A stretch of DNA of 26,703 bases from PALSA-505 sp035308365 (GCA_035308365.1 DATGGU010000103.1:1-26703), one strand, 5' to 3'. Numbered from the stretch's first letter, positions 1 to 8,743 are shown. The notes: generated by a model not told the origin, from the letters alone. Numbers and translations are program-made.

Positions 1-4
1 TGCT

Positions 5-56
5 GCTGACCGAGGTCAGCGGGTGGAACTCCGCGAACTGCCGGTGGCACCGGCAG
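5..56 (-). terminator. Two hairpins downstream of tRNA-Gln
   Basis: Two perfect inverted repeats follow the 3' end of the tRNA on the minus strand. At 38-56 CTGCCGGT and ACCGGCAG form an 8-bp stem with a 3-nt loop. At 5-20 GCTGACC and GGTCAGC form a second stem. Neither is followed by a T-run, so they would be actinobacterial I-shaped terminators or processing structures. The window edge hides what lies beyond, where a tRNA-Glu often occurs in actinobacteria. Confidence 0.4.
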
Positions 57-68
57 TCACAGTACCCG

Positions 69-140
69 CTGGGGTACCAGGACTCGAACCTAGACTAACG
101 GGGCCAGAACCCGTCGGGCTGCCAATTACCCCATACCCCA
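69..140 (-). tRNA. tRNA-Gln (anticodon CUG)
   Basis: The minus strand folds into a complete cloverleaf of 72 nt. The acceptor arm is TGGGGTA paired with TACCCCA, with discriminator G. The D stem is GGGT/GCCC, with one G-T pair. The anticodon stem ACGGG/CCCGT encloses the loop TTCTGGC, so the anticodon is CTG. The T arm is CTAGG / TTCGAGT / CCTGG. No CCA is encoded. The neighbouring gltX product probably charges this tRNA with glutamate for GatCAB amidation, as is usual in actinobacteria that lack GlnRS; that link is inferred. Confidence 0.95.
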
Positions 141-174
141 CGGTAGCGAACCGCCGGCTCGCTCGCGCTTGAGC

Positions 175-204
175 AGTGTAGCGGACACCAGAGCCCGCAG
201 CCAA
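175..204 (-). promoter_or_regulatory. Vegetative promoter of tRNA-Gln
   Basis: On the minus strand TTGGCT (199-204) and TACACT (175-180) are 18 bp apart. The start would lie about 28 nt before the mature tRNA 5' end. The match to the -35/-10 consensus is moderate (4/6 at -35). Confidence 0.5.
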
Positions 205-291
205 AGTGATCACCTACAGCAGCCTCCCCGCACCGCGACCATGGTCGCAAAGCGGTTGGCCTCCTGGAGGGTATGCCACCAGGATGGGAGG

Positions 292-1320
292 ATGGCTATT
301 CGGTTTCCAGCTCCGCTGAAGCCCGGCGACCGGGTCGGGGTTACGTCGCCGTCCAGCGGGGTGGCGGACAAGCACCGGGCGCGGCTGGAGTACGCGGTCG
401 AGACCGTCCGGAGGCGAGGGTATGACGTGGTCCTCGGCGAGTGCATGGACGGCGGCTCGCATATCAGCGCCCCTGCCGCGCAGCGGGCGGCCGAGCTGAC
501 CGCCATGCTGACCGATCCGGGTATCCGTGCCGTGGTGCCGCCGTGGGGTGGGGAGACCGCCATCGATCTGCTGGGGCTGCTGGACTGGGAGGTCATCGGG
601 GCGGCCGAGCCGGCATGGTACGTCGGGTTTTCTGACAACTCGACGATTATGACGCCGCTCACTCTGCGGACCGGAGTGGCGACGTTGCATGGTAACAACC
701 TTATGGATACGCCTTACCGGACCGTGGGGGACCTGCTGTCCTGGCTGGATATTGCTGCTCTCCCACAAGGGGCCTCGTTTACGCAGTCGCCGCCGGGACG
801 ATACCGCGCGAAGGGATGGGATGACTGGACGGCTAACCCGGAAGTCAGCGAGCTGACGCTCGGCAGCGAGGGGACGTGGACTCGCCTCGATGGTGACAGC
901 GACGTTGAGGTATCCGGGCGGCTGATCGGCGGCTGCATTGAGACAATGCGGCATGTCGCGGGGACACCGCTGGGGGATCTGCGCGGGTTCGCGGAAGAGT
1001 ACGCGCCCGAGGGACTTCTCGTCTACGTCGACGTGGCCGAGGATAACGCGTTCAGCGTGTGCCGAAGCTTGCATGGAATGCGTCTTGCGGGGTACTTCGA
1101 TGCGGCCAGTGCTGTTTTGGTGAGCCGGACCAGTGCGCCGGATTCCGGGACGCTGAGCCAGAAGGAAGCGGTACTTGATGCGCTTGGCGGGCTGGGGGTG
1201 CCGATTATCGCTGACGTTGAGTGTGGGCACGTCCCGCCGTACATGCCGATTGTGAATGGGGCGCTCGGGCGACTGCGGTTCGGCGCCGGCTCCGGGGAAC
1301 TCACCCAGGTTCTCACGTAG
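292..1320 (+). CDS. S66-family peptidase (MccF / LD-carboxypeptidase-like)
   Basis: This 342-aa protein belongs to the S66 serine peptidases, cytoplasmic enzymes that either trim LD-linked muropeptides or, in the MccF clade, cleave toxic aminoacyl-nucleotides such as processed microcin C. The N-terminus LKPGDRVGVTSPSSG and the block PPWGGETAIDLLGLLDW are family signatures. The nucleophile is Ser114 in the motif GFSDN. Glu250 (VDVAEDN) and His313 (ECGHVPP) complete the Ser-Glu-His triad, at positions close to those of E. coli MccF. The ATG at 292 is chosen because homology begins there and AGGA lies 7 nt upstream; an in-frame TTG at 169 would add an unconserved extension. It stands alone on the plus strand, 200 nt before the polymerase gene. 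Which S66 substrate it uses cannot be decided from sequence. Confidence 0.88.
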   Translation: MAIRFPAPLKPGDRVGVTSPSSGVADKHRARLEYAVETVRRRGYDVVLGECMDGGSHISAPAAQRAAELTAMLTDPGIRAVVPPWGGETAIDLLGLLDWEVIGAAEPAWYVGFSDNSTIMTPLTLRTGVATLHGNNLMDTPYRTVGDLLSWLDIAALPQGASFTQSPPGRYRAKGWDDWTANPEVSELTLGSEGTWTRLDGDSDVEVSGRLIGGCIETMRHVAGTPLGDLRGFAEEYAPEGLLVYVDVAEDNAFSVCRSLHGMRLAGYFDAASAVLVSRTSAPDSGTLSQKEAVLDALGGLGVPIIADVECGHVPPYMPIVNGALGRLRFGAGSGELTQVLT

Positions 1321-1323
1321 CGG

Positions 1324-1440
1324 TCAGGCCGCGCAGTTCGGTGGCCAGTTTCTGCTCCAGGTCAGCACCCGAACATCGGCCTCGGCGGTAACCACATCGC
1401 CGGGCACCACTTCCACCCGGACGGTTCGGCGGGAATCCAC
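1324..1440 (-). pseudogene. Short ORF or gene remnant (38 codons)
   Basis: A GTG at 1440 follows a good ribosome-binding site (GAGGAAG) and opens a 38-codon frame with actinobacterial codon bias, starting MDSRRTVRVEVVPGDVVTAE. Near its 3' end another minus-strand frame reads DLEQKLATELRGLTAT and stops just inside the S66 gene end. The two pieces look like the start and end of one gene joined by a deletion or frameshift, but no family was recognised. It could equally be a chance ORF in the 200-nt gap before the polymerase gene. Confidence 0.25.
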
Positions 1441-1520
1441 GCTTCCTCTCAACTGGTTGTGGGGGCCAGCGAGCAACGGCCCGGCTATGACCAGGGTTTC
1501 ACACCGGGTAAGACTGGAGC

Positions 1521-2543
1521 GTGGCTTCCTGGGTGCTGCACGTTGACCTCGATCAGTTCATCGCAGCCGTCGAGGTGCTGCGCCATCCCGAGTTGCGCGG
1601 GCGGCCGGTGATCGTCGGGGGCGACGGGGATCCGGCAAAGCGCGGCGTGGTCAGCACCGCGTCCTATGAGGCGCGAGAGTTCGGCGTGCACTCGGGGATG
1701 GCGCTGCGGGCGGCGGCGAGGCGGTGCCCGGAGGCGATCTTTCTGCCCGTTGACAGGGAAGCCTACGAGGCCGTCTCCGGCCAGGTGATGGCAGTCCTGC
1801 GCGAGTCGGGGGCGCCGGTCGAGATCATGGGCTGGGATGAAGCATTCGTCGGAGTAGACGGCGACGACCCGGAAGGGTTCGCCCGTGGGCTCCAGGAGAG
1901 CGTCCGGATCGCCACCCAGCTCGACTGCACGGTCGGGATCGGGCAGAACAAGCTCCAGGCCAAGCTGGCCACCGGTTTCGGCAAGCCGCACGGCGTGTTC
2001 CGGCTGACCTATGACAACTGGTTCGATGTGCTGGGGCAGAAGCCCACGGACGCGCTGTGGGGGATCGGGGCCAAGACCGGGAAACGGCTGAGCGAACTGG
2101 GCATCCACACGGTGAGCGAACTGGCCGCTGCCGACCCGGACGCGCTGGGCCGCGAACTCGGCCCGACCACCGGGCCGTGGCTGGTTCTGATCGCACAGGG
2201 CCGCGGCGAGCGCGAGGTGGACGAGACCCCCTATGTGACCAAGTCGCATGGGCGGGAGGTCACCTTCCAGCGCAACATTACCGACTGGGACGAGGTCCGC
2301 CGGCAGATTGAACGGCTGGCCAGCCAGGTCGCGGGTGAGCTGGCCGGGGAGGGCCGTCCAGCCGTCCGGATCGTCGCGAAGGTCCGCTACGCGCCGTTCA
2401 TCACCGAGACGCACGGGCACCCGCTGGCCGAGCCGACAACCGATGCGGCCCCGATCAAGGCCGCCGCGCTGGCCGCTCTGGACCGGTTCACCGGCCGCCG
2501 CCCGGTCCGCCTGCTCGGCGTCCGCGCCGATTTTCCTTCTTGA
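1521..2543 (+). CDS. dinB2: Y-family DNA polymerase IV, DinB2 type
   Basis: This 340-aa translesion polymerase closely resembles mycobacterial DinB2 (DinP) by its opening WVLHVDLDQF, RHPEL.G.PVIVGG and MGWDEAF motifs and its end RPVRLLGVR. The palm catalytic acids are Asp9, Asp106 and Glu107. The WDE form replaces the SxDE of classical DinB. Residue 14, the steric-gate position right after DQF, is Ile; mycobacterial DinB2 has Leu there and most Pol IV have Phe or Tyr, so sugar discrimination may be relaxed. There is no obvious C-terminal beta-clamp peptide, as in DinB2. The GTG at 1521 is homology-supported, although GGAG lies only 1 nt before it, so initiation may be leaderless. It is convergent with gltX (64 nt between stops). 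Confidence 0.92.
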   Translation: MASWVLHVDLDQFIAAVEVLRHPELRGRPVIVGGDGDPAKRGVVSTASYEAREFGVHSGMALRAAARRCPEAIFLPVDREAYEAVSGQVMAVLRESGAPVEIMGWDEAFVGVDGDDPEGFARGLQESVRIATQLDCTVGIGQNKLQAKLATGFGKPHGVFRLTYDNWFDVLGQKPTDALWGIGAKTGKRLSELGIHTVSELAAADPDALGRELGPTTGPWLVLIAQGRGEREVDETPYVTKSHGREVTFQRNITDWDEVRRQIERLASQVAGELAGEGRPAVRIVAKVRYAPFITETHGHPLAEPTTDAAPIKAAALAALDRFTGRRPVRLLGVRADFPS

Positions 2544-2607
2544 CAGGGTGTTTGCCCGGCACCACCCGTCCACGTCTTGATGCGCGGCTGGTCCGTTCCC
2601 GCCGGCG

Positions 2608-4080
2608 TCAGCCGGGCAGCGAGGCGATGGCGTGCGCCAGCCGGGCCAGGGTCCGGTCCCGGCCGAGCAGTTCGATCGACTGGAACAGCGGCGGAGCCAC
2701 CCGGCGGCCGGTGACCGCAACATAGACCGGGGCGAAGGCGACCTTGGGCTTCAGGCCGAGACCGTCGATCAAAGCAGCGCGCAAGGCTTCCTCGATTGGG
2801 CCAGCGTCCCAGACCTCCAGGCCGGTCAGGGCCGTCTCAGCAGCCTGAAGCGCCTTGGCGGCATCGGGGGTCAGCACCTTCTCGGCGTCCTGCGGATCAA
2901 CGGCGAAGCCGTCGCCATCGAACAGGAACGCCAGCATTCCCGGAGCCTGGGCCAGCGTCGAAATCCGGCTCTGGATGAGCGGGGCGGCGACCGTGATCAG
3001 CCTTGCCTGATCGTCAGTCGGTGGGTCAGCCACAAGGCCAGACGACCGCAGGAACGGCGTGATCCTGGCGGCGAAGCCGGCCGGGGCCAGCTCGCGGATC
3101 TTGTCGCCGTTGATCGCCTGCAGCTTGCGCACGTCGAACCGGGCCGAGTTCTTGTTCACCCGGCTCAGGTCGAACTCGGCCGCCATCTCGGCGAGGGTGA
3201 ACGACTCCCGGTCATCGCCGGGCGACCAGCCGAGCAGCGCTAGGTAGTTGCAGATTGCCTCGGGCAGGAAGCCCTCTTCGCGGTACCAGTTGACCGACAC
3301 CACGCCGTTGCGCTTGGACAGCCGCTGGCCGTCGGAACCGAGCACGTAGGGAAGGTGGGCGAAGACCGGGAAGTCCGGCTCGGGCAGGCCCATGGCCCGG
3401 TAGACGGCGATCTGCCGGGGCGTCGAGGACAGCAGGTCCTCGCCGCGGACGATGTGGGTGATCTTCATGAGCACGTCGTCGACGGCCACGGCCAGCGTGT
3501 ACAGCGGGCTGCCGTCGGCCCGGGTGAGCACGAAGTCGGGCACGTGCTCGTGATCGAAGGTGACCTCGCCGCGGATCAGGTCGGTGAAGGTGGTCTGTCC
3601 CTCGGGCATCCGCATCCGCACCACCGGGCGCCTGCCCTCCGCCTGGTAGGCGGCGACCTGGTCCGGGGTCAGCGTCCGGCAGTGGCCGTCGTAACCACTC
3701 ACGCCACGGGCGCCGCCCGCCGCCCGCCGCTGCGCCACCTCCTCGGTGGTGCAGTAGCAGTGGTAGGCGGCGCCGGAGGCGAGGAACCTGGCCGCCCAGT
3801 CCGCGTAGATGTCAAGCCGCTCGCTTTGCAGGTAAGGACCGTACGGGCCGCCGATGTCCGGGCCCTCGTCCCAGTTCAGGCCCAGCCAGCGCAGCGTGTC
3901 CATGGCCGAGTCGATGTAGGCCTGCTCGACCCGGCTCTGATCGGTGTCCTCGAGCCGCAGTACGAAGGTCCCGCCCGTCCGGCTGGCATAGGCCCAGTCG
4001 TACAGACCGGTCCTGACGTTGCCCACGTGCAGGTCGCCGGTTGGCGAGGGCGCGAACCTCACCCGGACGTGCTCAGTCAC
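2608..4080 (-). CDS. gltX: Glutamyl-tRNA synthetase
   Basis: A 490-aa class I aminoacyl-tRNA synthetase that joins glutamate to tRNA-Glu in the cytoplasm, and in organisms lacking GlnRS also to tRNA-Gln. The start RVRFAPSPTGDLHVGNVRTG holds the HIGH-type signature (HVGN). RLSKRNG, around residue 250, is the KMSKS-type loop. The length is normal for bacterial GluRS, with a C-terminal helical anticodon-binding region. The start is GTG at 4080; the stop of the FAH-family gene lies inside this start (GTGACTGA, 8-nt overlap), so translation is probably coupled. tRNA-Gln lies 2.5 kb downstream on the same strand. Non-discriminating activity is inferred from the lineage and not proven by residues. 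Confidence 0.97.
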   Translation of the reverse strand: MTEHVRVRFAPSPTGDLHVGNVRTGLYDWAYASRTGGTFVLRLEDTDQSRVEQAYIDSAMDTLRWLGLNWDEGPDIGGPYGPYLQSERLDIYADWAARFLASGAAYHCYCTTEEVAQRRAAGGARGVSGYDGHCRTLTPDQVAAYQAEGRRPVVRMRMPEGQTTFTDLIRGEVTFDHEHVPDFVLTRADGSPLYTLAVAVDDVLMKITHIVRGEDLLSSTPRQIAVYRAMGLPEPDFPVFAHLPYVLGSDGQRLSKRNGVVSVNWYREEGFLPEAICNYLALLGWSPGDDRESFTLAEMAAEFDLSRVNKNSARFDVRKLQAINGDKIRELAPAGFAARITPFLRSSGLVADPPTDDQARLITVAAPLIQSRISTLAQAPGMLAFLFDGDGFAVDPQDAEKVLTPDAAKALQAAETALTGLEVWDAGPIEEALRAALIDGLGLKPKVAFAPVYVAVTGRRVAPPLFQSIELLGRDRTLARLAHAIASLPG

Positions 4081-4867
4081 GGTTGACCACCCTGTTCGTC
4101 AGCGTGCCGATCCGCTCGACCGTCACCGACACCTCGTCGCCGTCGGTCAGCGGCCCGGCTCCGGCCGGGCTGCCGGTCAGCAGCACGTCACCGGGCAGCA
4201 GCGTCATCACCTGGCTGACGTAGGCGATCAGCGCCGGCACCCCGGACAGCAGTTGCGAGGTCCGGGCCCGCTGGCGAACCTCCCCGTTCACGCTGGTGAT
4301 GAGCTCCAGGTCGGCCGGATCCAGGTCGGTCTCGATCCACGGGCCGAGCGGGCAGAACGTGTCGAATCCCTTGGCCCGCGTCCACTGGCCGTCCCGCTCC
4401 TGCAGGTCGCGGGCTGTCACGTCGTTGGCGCAGGCGTAACCGAAGATGACCTCGGCGGCCCGGTGGGGCGGCACCTCCCGGCACAGCCTGCCGATGATGA
4501 CCGCCAGCTCCCCCTCATGCTCGACCCGCTCGGTCAGCTTCACCGGGCAGGCGATCGGGTCGCCCGGCCCGGCCACCGAGGTGGACGGCTTGAGAAAAAG
4601 GGTGGGCTCGGGTGGTTCCCGTCCGGAGCTGCCCGGGTAGTTGCCGTCCACCGCGATGACCTTGCTGGGCAGCACGGGTGCGAGCAGCCTGACGTCGGCG
4701 AGCGGGTAGCGGGAACCGGTGAACCGCAGGCTCCCCGGATCGGCGCCGAACGGGTGCCCAAGCAACTCGGCAATGACCGCTCCCCGGCCGCCGGAGGCAC
4801 CATTGCCCTGGTCCTCGACGATGCCGTAGGCGACCTCACCACCGTTGGCAAACCTCGCGATACGCAC
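4073..4867 (-). CDS. Fumarylacetoacetate hydrolase (FAH) family protein
   Basis: A 264-aa member of the FAH superfamily, metal-dependent enzymes that act on C-C bonds of 2-oxo acids (hydrolases, isomerases and decarboxylases, e.g. 2-hydroxyhepta-2,4-diene-1,7-dioate isomerase type). Family marks are SKVIAVDGNY after a short N-terminal domain, LFLKPSTSV, the metal-ligand segment VEHEGELAVIIG, the block NDVTARDLQERDGQW.RAKGFDTFCPLGPW and GDVLLTGSPAGAGPL. The start is GTG at 4867, with GAGGG just upstream. It lies 49 nt after the DUF2630 gene and overlaps the gltX start by 8 nt, so the three form one minus-strand unit; the FAH-gltX pairing is common in actinobacteria. The physiological substrate is unknown. 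Confidence 0.92.
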   Translation of the reverse strand: MRIARFANGGEVAYGIVEDQGNGASGGRGAVIAELLGHPFGADPGSLRFTGSRYPLADVRLLAPVLPSKVIAVDGNYPGSSGREPPEPTLFLKPSTSVAGPGDPIACPVKLTERVEHEGELAVIIGRLCREVPPHRAAEVIFGYACANDVTARDLQERDGQWTRAKGFDTFCPLGPWIETDLDPADLELITSVNGEVRQRARTSQLLSGVPALIAYVSQVMTLLPGDVLLTGSPAGAGPLTDGDEVSVTVERIGTLTNRVVNRD

Positions 4868-4916
4868 GTCACCCTCACAGCCACGCAGACCTGAAAACCC
4901 TCTCTGGCCCGTCAGG

Positions 4917-5162
4917 TTACTGCAGGTAACCCTCTACCTCGGGCGCTGGCCGCTCAGTCGCCTCGTCCGGGTTCTCGCCGTACTCCCTGCGCGCCCGGCG
5001 CTGGCGCAGCAGGTCCCAGCACTGGTCGAGGGCCTCTTCCGCCGAACGCAGCTGCTCATGCTCGGCGTCGGTGGTCAGCGTGCCGTTCGCCACCTTGGCC
5101 CGCAGCTCGTGCTCGGTCCGTATGAGCTCGCCGATATGCGCGAGGATCTGCTTGTCATCCAA
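4917..5162 (-). CDS. DUF2630 family small protein
   Basis: An 81-aa acidic, mostly helical protein with the features I associate with DUF2630: a start DDKQILAHIGELIRTEHELR, a centre ALDQCWDLLRQRRARRE and the end VEGYLQ. The family is confined mainly to actinobacteria and has no known function. The two heptad-like helices suggest a helical hairpin. Translation starts at TTG (5160-5162), supported by a strong purine-rich ribosome-binding site, GGAAGGAAG, about 10 nt upstream. It is probably the first gene of the DUF2630-FAH-gltX unit. Confidence 0.85.
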   Translation of the reverse strand: MDDKQILAHIGELIRTEHELRAKVANGTLTTDAEHEQLRSAEEALDQCWDLLRQRRARREYGENPDEATERPAPEVEGYLQ

Positions 5163-5232
5163 AACCGCTGCGCTTCCTTCCTGGCCCTGGCTACCGCTGA
5201 CGGTTCACGCCATTCTTGCACCGCCGGGCGCG

Positions 5233-5271
5233 ACGGGCCTCCGCAGCGCTGACAACGCTGCGCAGGCCCGT
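5233..5271 (-). terminator. Strong hairpin after the propeller gene
   Basis: ACGGGCCT pairs with AGGCCCGT, then one mismatch, then CGCAGCG pairs with CGCTGCG around a 7-nt loop. It lies 32 nt past the stop of the 1146-aa exported protein and before the DUF2630 gene. It lacks a T-run, which is common for actinobacterial terminators. Confidence 0.65.
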
Positions 5272-5302
5272 GGTCATCCCGGAAGGAGTCAGCCTGGCGC
5301 GG

Positions 5303-8300
5303 CTATGCGGTCGTCACGCCGTAGATCCCCATGTTCGGGAAGCTAGTCGCGATGACGATGTCCTGCGCCGTCCCATTGATGGTCGCGGTTGCCATGGCCA
5401 CCTGGCCGGGCCAGGAGATGTAGGAGCCCACGGCCGTGAAGGCATTCGTGAAGGTGCTGTCGGTGTCGGCGTCGGCCCAGCCACTCGCCGGACCGCCGTT
5501 GGTGAGGCTCAGCAGTTGCGCGGACGTAGGTTGCGGGCTGCCGTTGGAGAACTGGCCGTCGAGCGAAACCGCGTAGATCGTGCCGGCGGATGTGAATGCT
5601 ATTCCCCCGGAACCGTTGGGGAAGAAGGTGCCCCCCATAGGGGTTGCCGAGATGGTGCCGCCCACCTTCCCGGTCGTCGGGCTGGCCAGCTTCCACAGGC
5701 CGGCGTTCGTGCCCCCGTACGCGGAAACCCATAGCTCGCCGGAACTCGCCGCCGGGTTCAGGGCGATCCAGCCGGAGCGGTTGTCGTTGGAGGTGATGGC
5801 CCAGATCTGCGTCCAGGACTTCCCGTTGTTACTGGAGCGCCAGATGCCCGACGCCCGGTCGAAGCAGAACAGGTAGAACCCGCCGGCGATGGACTGGGTG
5901 ACGATCGGGCAGTGCTCGACGGGGGCATTGGGGCTGAGGCAGAGGTCTGGCGAGCCTGACAACGGGGTGGTGGTCACCGGCCCGGTACCCCAATTCCAGC
6001 TGCCCGACGCGAAGGTGGCGCGCCACATGCCGCCGCCGACGGTAGCGGCGAGGAGGTAGGGGGTAGTGCCGTCGAGACCGGCATAGATGCCGACCGGTGC
6101 CGGGGCACCGGTCCCCACCGTTGGCGGCACCACCGGCGGCACCGCGGCGCCGTAGCCGGTATCGGCCCAGACGGTCTTTGCCGTGTTGGTGGTTGGGCTG
6201 GGCCGGCTGTAGATCATGCCGCCGTAGTTCTGCGCGTACTTGACGTTCACGCCGGTGTAGACGGTGGTGGCGGTGCCGGAGTAGTACATCGCGGTGGCGT
6301 TGCTCTCGGTGCCGGTGTTAGGCACGGTGGAGTCAGGCATCCTGAACACCTGCACGCCATCGCCGCTGCCGCTGTTCCAGCCGGTGGGATCGGTCAGGTC
6401 GATCTGCTGGTAGTCGGTGCCGCACAAGATGATGTGATTGGAGTTGCCAGGGGTGGGGTCGTTGGCGATGTGCTTGATGCCGCACGCTGGCGCACCGTTG
6501 ACCGCGACCTCCCAATTCTGTCCGCTGTCTTTGGTGCGGAAGAAGCCGCCCGAGCCAGTGACGAAGATCTGGAGGTCGCCGGTATCGATGGTGGCCGGGT
6601 TGACCAGAACGTGCGCGTTGCCGAAGATGCTGCCGCCGAGGTAGTTCTGGTAGCTGGCGTTGAAACCGTCGACGTAATGCCACCAGGGCTGGTTGTCCGG
6701 TGGCACGGTGTTCAGGTTGATGTTGGATGGCCCGGTCAGGTCGGCGTAGCTGATCGTGCCGCTGGAAGTGATGGTGATCTGCACCAGGTTCGTGACGTTC
6801 GGGTTCGGTGTCGGGCTTCCCACGGGGGTTTCTTGCACGCCGTTCGCGCATGCCGCGAAGATCTGATGGTTTCCGGCCGAATCCACGTAGCCGTCCAGGC
6901 CGGTCCAGAGCTGGCCTTGGGCCGAGCTGACCAGGAACCAGCCGCTCTTGCCGGTCGCACCGCCGTTCAGCGACTGCCAGGTGCCCGTGGTGCCCTTGCT
7001 GATGTCGTAGCGGAAGATTCCCTTGGTGGGACAGGCGGCGTAGAGGTAGCCGCCGATCAGCTTCAGGTCAGCGACGGTGTTGGAATTCGACCAGTTTCCC
7101 CCGGTTTCCGGCCCGTTGGGGTTGGGAAGCTGCGTCCAGTAGTTCTGCCAATTCGTGTTGGCAGCGTTTGGTGCGTCTGCGCAATACCAGACGCCACCAT
7201 ATTGACCGGTACCGTCGCTGTCCCAGAAACCCGCCCACAACTCGGTGTAGTTGCTGGGGTTGATCGCCAGGGCGCGTGCGTAGTAGTTGTTATTGCCGCT
7301 GGTGAGCCCGATCTGCACCCACTTCGTGCCGATCGGCGGGGTGCTTTTCGATGACCGGGCGATTCCCTGGTTGTAGGTGGCCACGTACATGTAGCCGTTC
7401 ACGGGGTCCTGCGCTATGAGGTTGCCGGCGGTCCGTTCGGCGGCGTCATTGACCCCGTCACTGCTCAGCAGGGCCGGGTCGGTGCTGTTCGCCTGGAACA
7501 CCAGGAATGAGTACTCCGTGCCCGGGGCACGCATCTGCCAGGTGACCCCGCCGTCGGTGCTGGCCATGAAACCGCCGTCCGGCGGGTTCGCATTGGCGTG
7601 CTTCCCGGCGCAGGCGTAGACGGCGCCCGGCTCCATGGCTGGCTGGCCGCCTCCTGGCTGGCTCCACGCCACCGCGGCGTTGTACCGCCACGCCGAGCCG
7701 TAAATACCGTCCTGCGAGATCTGCCAGTGGTCTCCGAAGTCGGCGGATCGCCACGCGCCTTCCACATCGCCACCGAGGATCAGTTCCTGGTTGGTCGGGT
7801 CGAGCGCGACGATGTTGGTCATCTCCGCGCCATCCACGTGCAACCCCTGGAAGTACACGGCCCGGAAGGCGGCGAACGCGAACGCCTGGCTGGTCTCGTT
7901 CGCCGTCACGTTGAAGGTGGCGCTCAGGGATTGTGCGCCGGACCCCAGATCCTGGTCGTACCAGGACGACCAGCAGTGAAGGATGTTGTCGGCGGCGTGT
8001 GCGATCTGGGTATAGCCGGACGGGCCGGTGAAGGTGCCTGTCGTGTTGGTGCTGAAGAAGTCGGCCGCCAGGGCAATCCCCAGCGCGCCCGCGACATTCC
8101 CGGACGCGGCGGTCAGGCTGAACGTGCCGTCAGTGACCGTGCCTGACTGCTCACCGACCGCGTCGAGCACCGCGATGGCGGTACTCGGAACGCCATCACC
8201 GGGGTCGAACTCGGCAACCGCGCCGCGGCAGTTGTTCGCGCTGTTGTTGGTGAACGTGAAGGACTGATTGCCCGTCCCGCCAGGATTGCCTGGGGACGGC

Positions 8301-8743
8301 GGCGTCCCCGGGTAGTACCAGATCTCGGCCTGCCCCTTCGCGAATGTGACCGCCTTGGCCAGCCGCCATGGGGACGGGGATCCCGGCGGGGTGAACTGCA
8401 CCCCTGACGCGTTGCTGATCAGCGTGGCCACCAGCAGGCTGTTCGGCTTGGGCGGGCTGGACAGCGTCACGGTGACAGAGGTGGTGCCGTTCGCTTGCGG
8501 ACCCGATTGCTGCCACGTGAGTGGAGCCAAGCCGGTCACGCGGGCCAGGCTGGCTCTGCGGGTGGCCGGGTGCTGCCGTCCCGCTGGGGATGGCCGGCCC
8601 ATAAAGGCGCCAGCGGCCGCCGCGGCCGCCGACCCGTAGAGGAAGTTGCGCCTGGTCCACTCCGGTCCGCCAGAGGCCGGCCGGGTGCCAGGAGTCTCGC
8701 CGTCGCTGTGTGCCTGGGTACCTGGGTTGTGATCGTTACTCAC
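5303..8743 (-). CDS. Tat-exported BNR/Asp-box beta-propeller protein
   Basis: A 1146-aa exported protein of unknown substrate. Residues 30-48 form a twin-arginine signal (TRRNFLYGS followed by an Ala-rich stretch). Residues 65-295 look like a beta-sandwich (Ser/Thr-rich strands, SVTVTLSSPPKPNSLLVATL). From about 300 to the end there are WD-like strands with four Asp-box motifs (S/T-x-D/N-x-G-x-x-W near 333-340, 395-402, 737-744 and 970-977), the pattern of tandem-propeller GH74, sortilin or sialidase-like proteins. No catalytic residues could be assigned, so glycosidase activity is unproven. The start is GTG 8743, with AAGGGA about 8 nt upstream; the open frame runs on to 9184 but without homology. 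It is monocistronic, with a strong hairpin after it and a divergent oxidoreductase gene before it. Confidence 0.85.
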   Translation of the reverse strand: MSNDHNPGTQAHSDGETPGTRPASGGPEWTRRNFLYGSAAAAAAGAFMGRPSPAGRQHPATRRASLARVTGLAPLTWQQSGPQANGTTSVTVTLSSPPKPNSLLVATLISNASGVQFTPPGSPSPWRLAKAVTFAKGQAEIWYYPGTPPSPGNPGGTGNQSFTFTNNSANNCRGAVAEFDPGDGVPSTAIAVLDAVGEQSGTVTDGTFSLTAASGNVAGALGIALAADFFSTNTTGTFTGPSGYTQIAHAADNILHCWSSWYDQDLGSGAQSLSATFNVTANETSQAFAFAAFRAVYFQGLHVDGAEMTNIVALDPTNQELILGGDVEGAWRSADFGDHWQISQDGIYGSAWRYNAAVAWSQPGGGQPAMEPGAVYACAGKHANANPPDGGFMASTDGGVTWQMRAPGTEYSFLVFQANSTDPALLSSDGVNDAAERTAGNLIAQDPVNGYMYVATYNQGIARSSKSTPPIGTKWVQIGLTSGNNNYYARALAINPSNYTELWAGFWDSDGTGQYGGVWYCADAPNAANTNWQNYWTQLPNPNGPETGGNWSNSNTVADLKLIGGYLYAACPTKGIFRYDISKGTTGTWQSLNGGATGKSGWFLVSSAQGQLWTGLDGYVDSAGNHQIFAACANGVQETPVGSPTPNPNVTNLVQITITSSGTISYADLTGPSNINLNTVPPDNQPWWHYVDGFNASYQNYLGGSIFGNAHVLVNPATIDTGDLQIFVTGSGGFFRTKDSGQNWEVAVNGAPACGIKHIANDPTPGNSNHIILCGTDYQQIDLTDPTGWNSGSGDGVQVFRMPDSTVPNTGTESNATAMYYSGTATTVYTGVNVKYAQNYGGMIYSRPSPTTNTAKTVWADTGYGAAVPPVVPPTVGTGAPAPVGIYAGLDGTTPYLLAATVGGGMWRATFASGSWNWGTGPVTTTPLSGSPDLCLSPNAPVEHCPIVTQSIAGGFYLFCFDRASGIWRSSNNGKSWTQIWAITSNDNRSGWIALNPAASSGELWVSAYGGTNAGLWKLASPTTGKVGGTISATPMGGTFFPNGSGGIAFTSAGTIYAVSLDGQFSNGSPQPTSAQLLSLTNGGPASGWADADTDSTFTNAFTAVGSYISWPGQVAMATATINGTAQDIVIATSFPNMGIYGVTTA

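Noticed and set aside
16..213. 65-codon minus-strand ORF at the window start
   Set aside because: It runs straight through the tRNA-Gln gene and its promoter.
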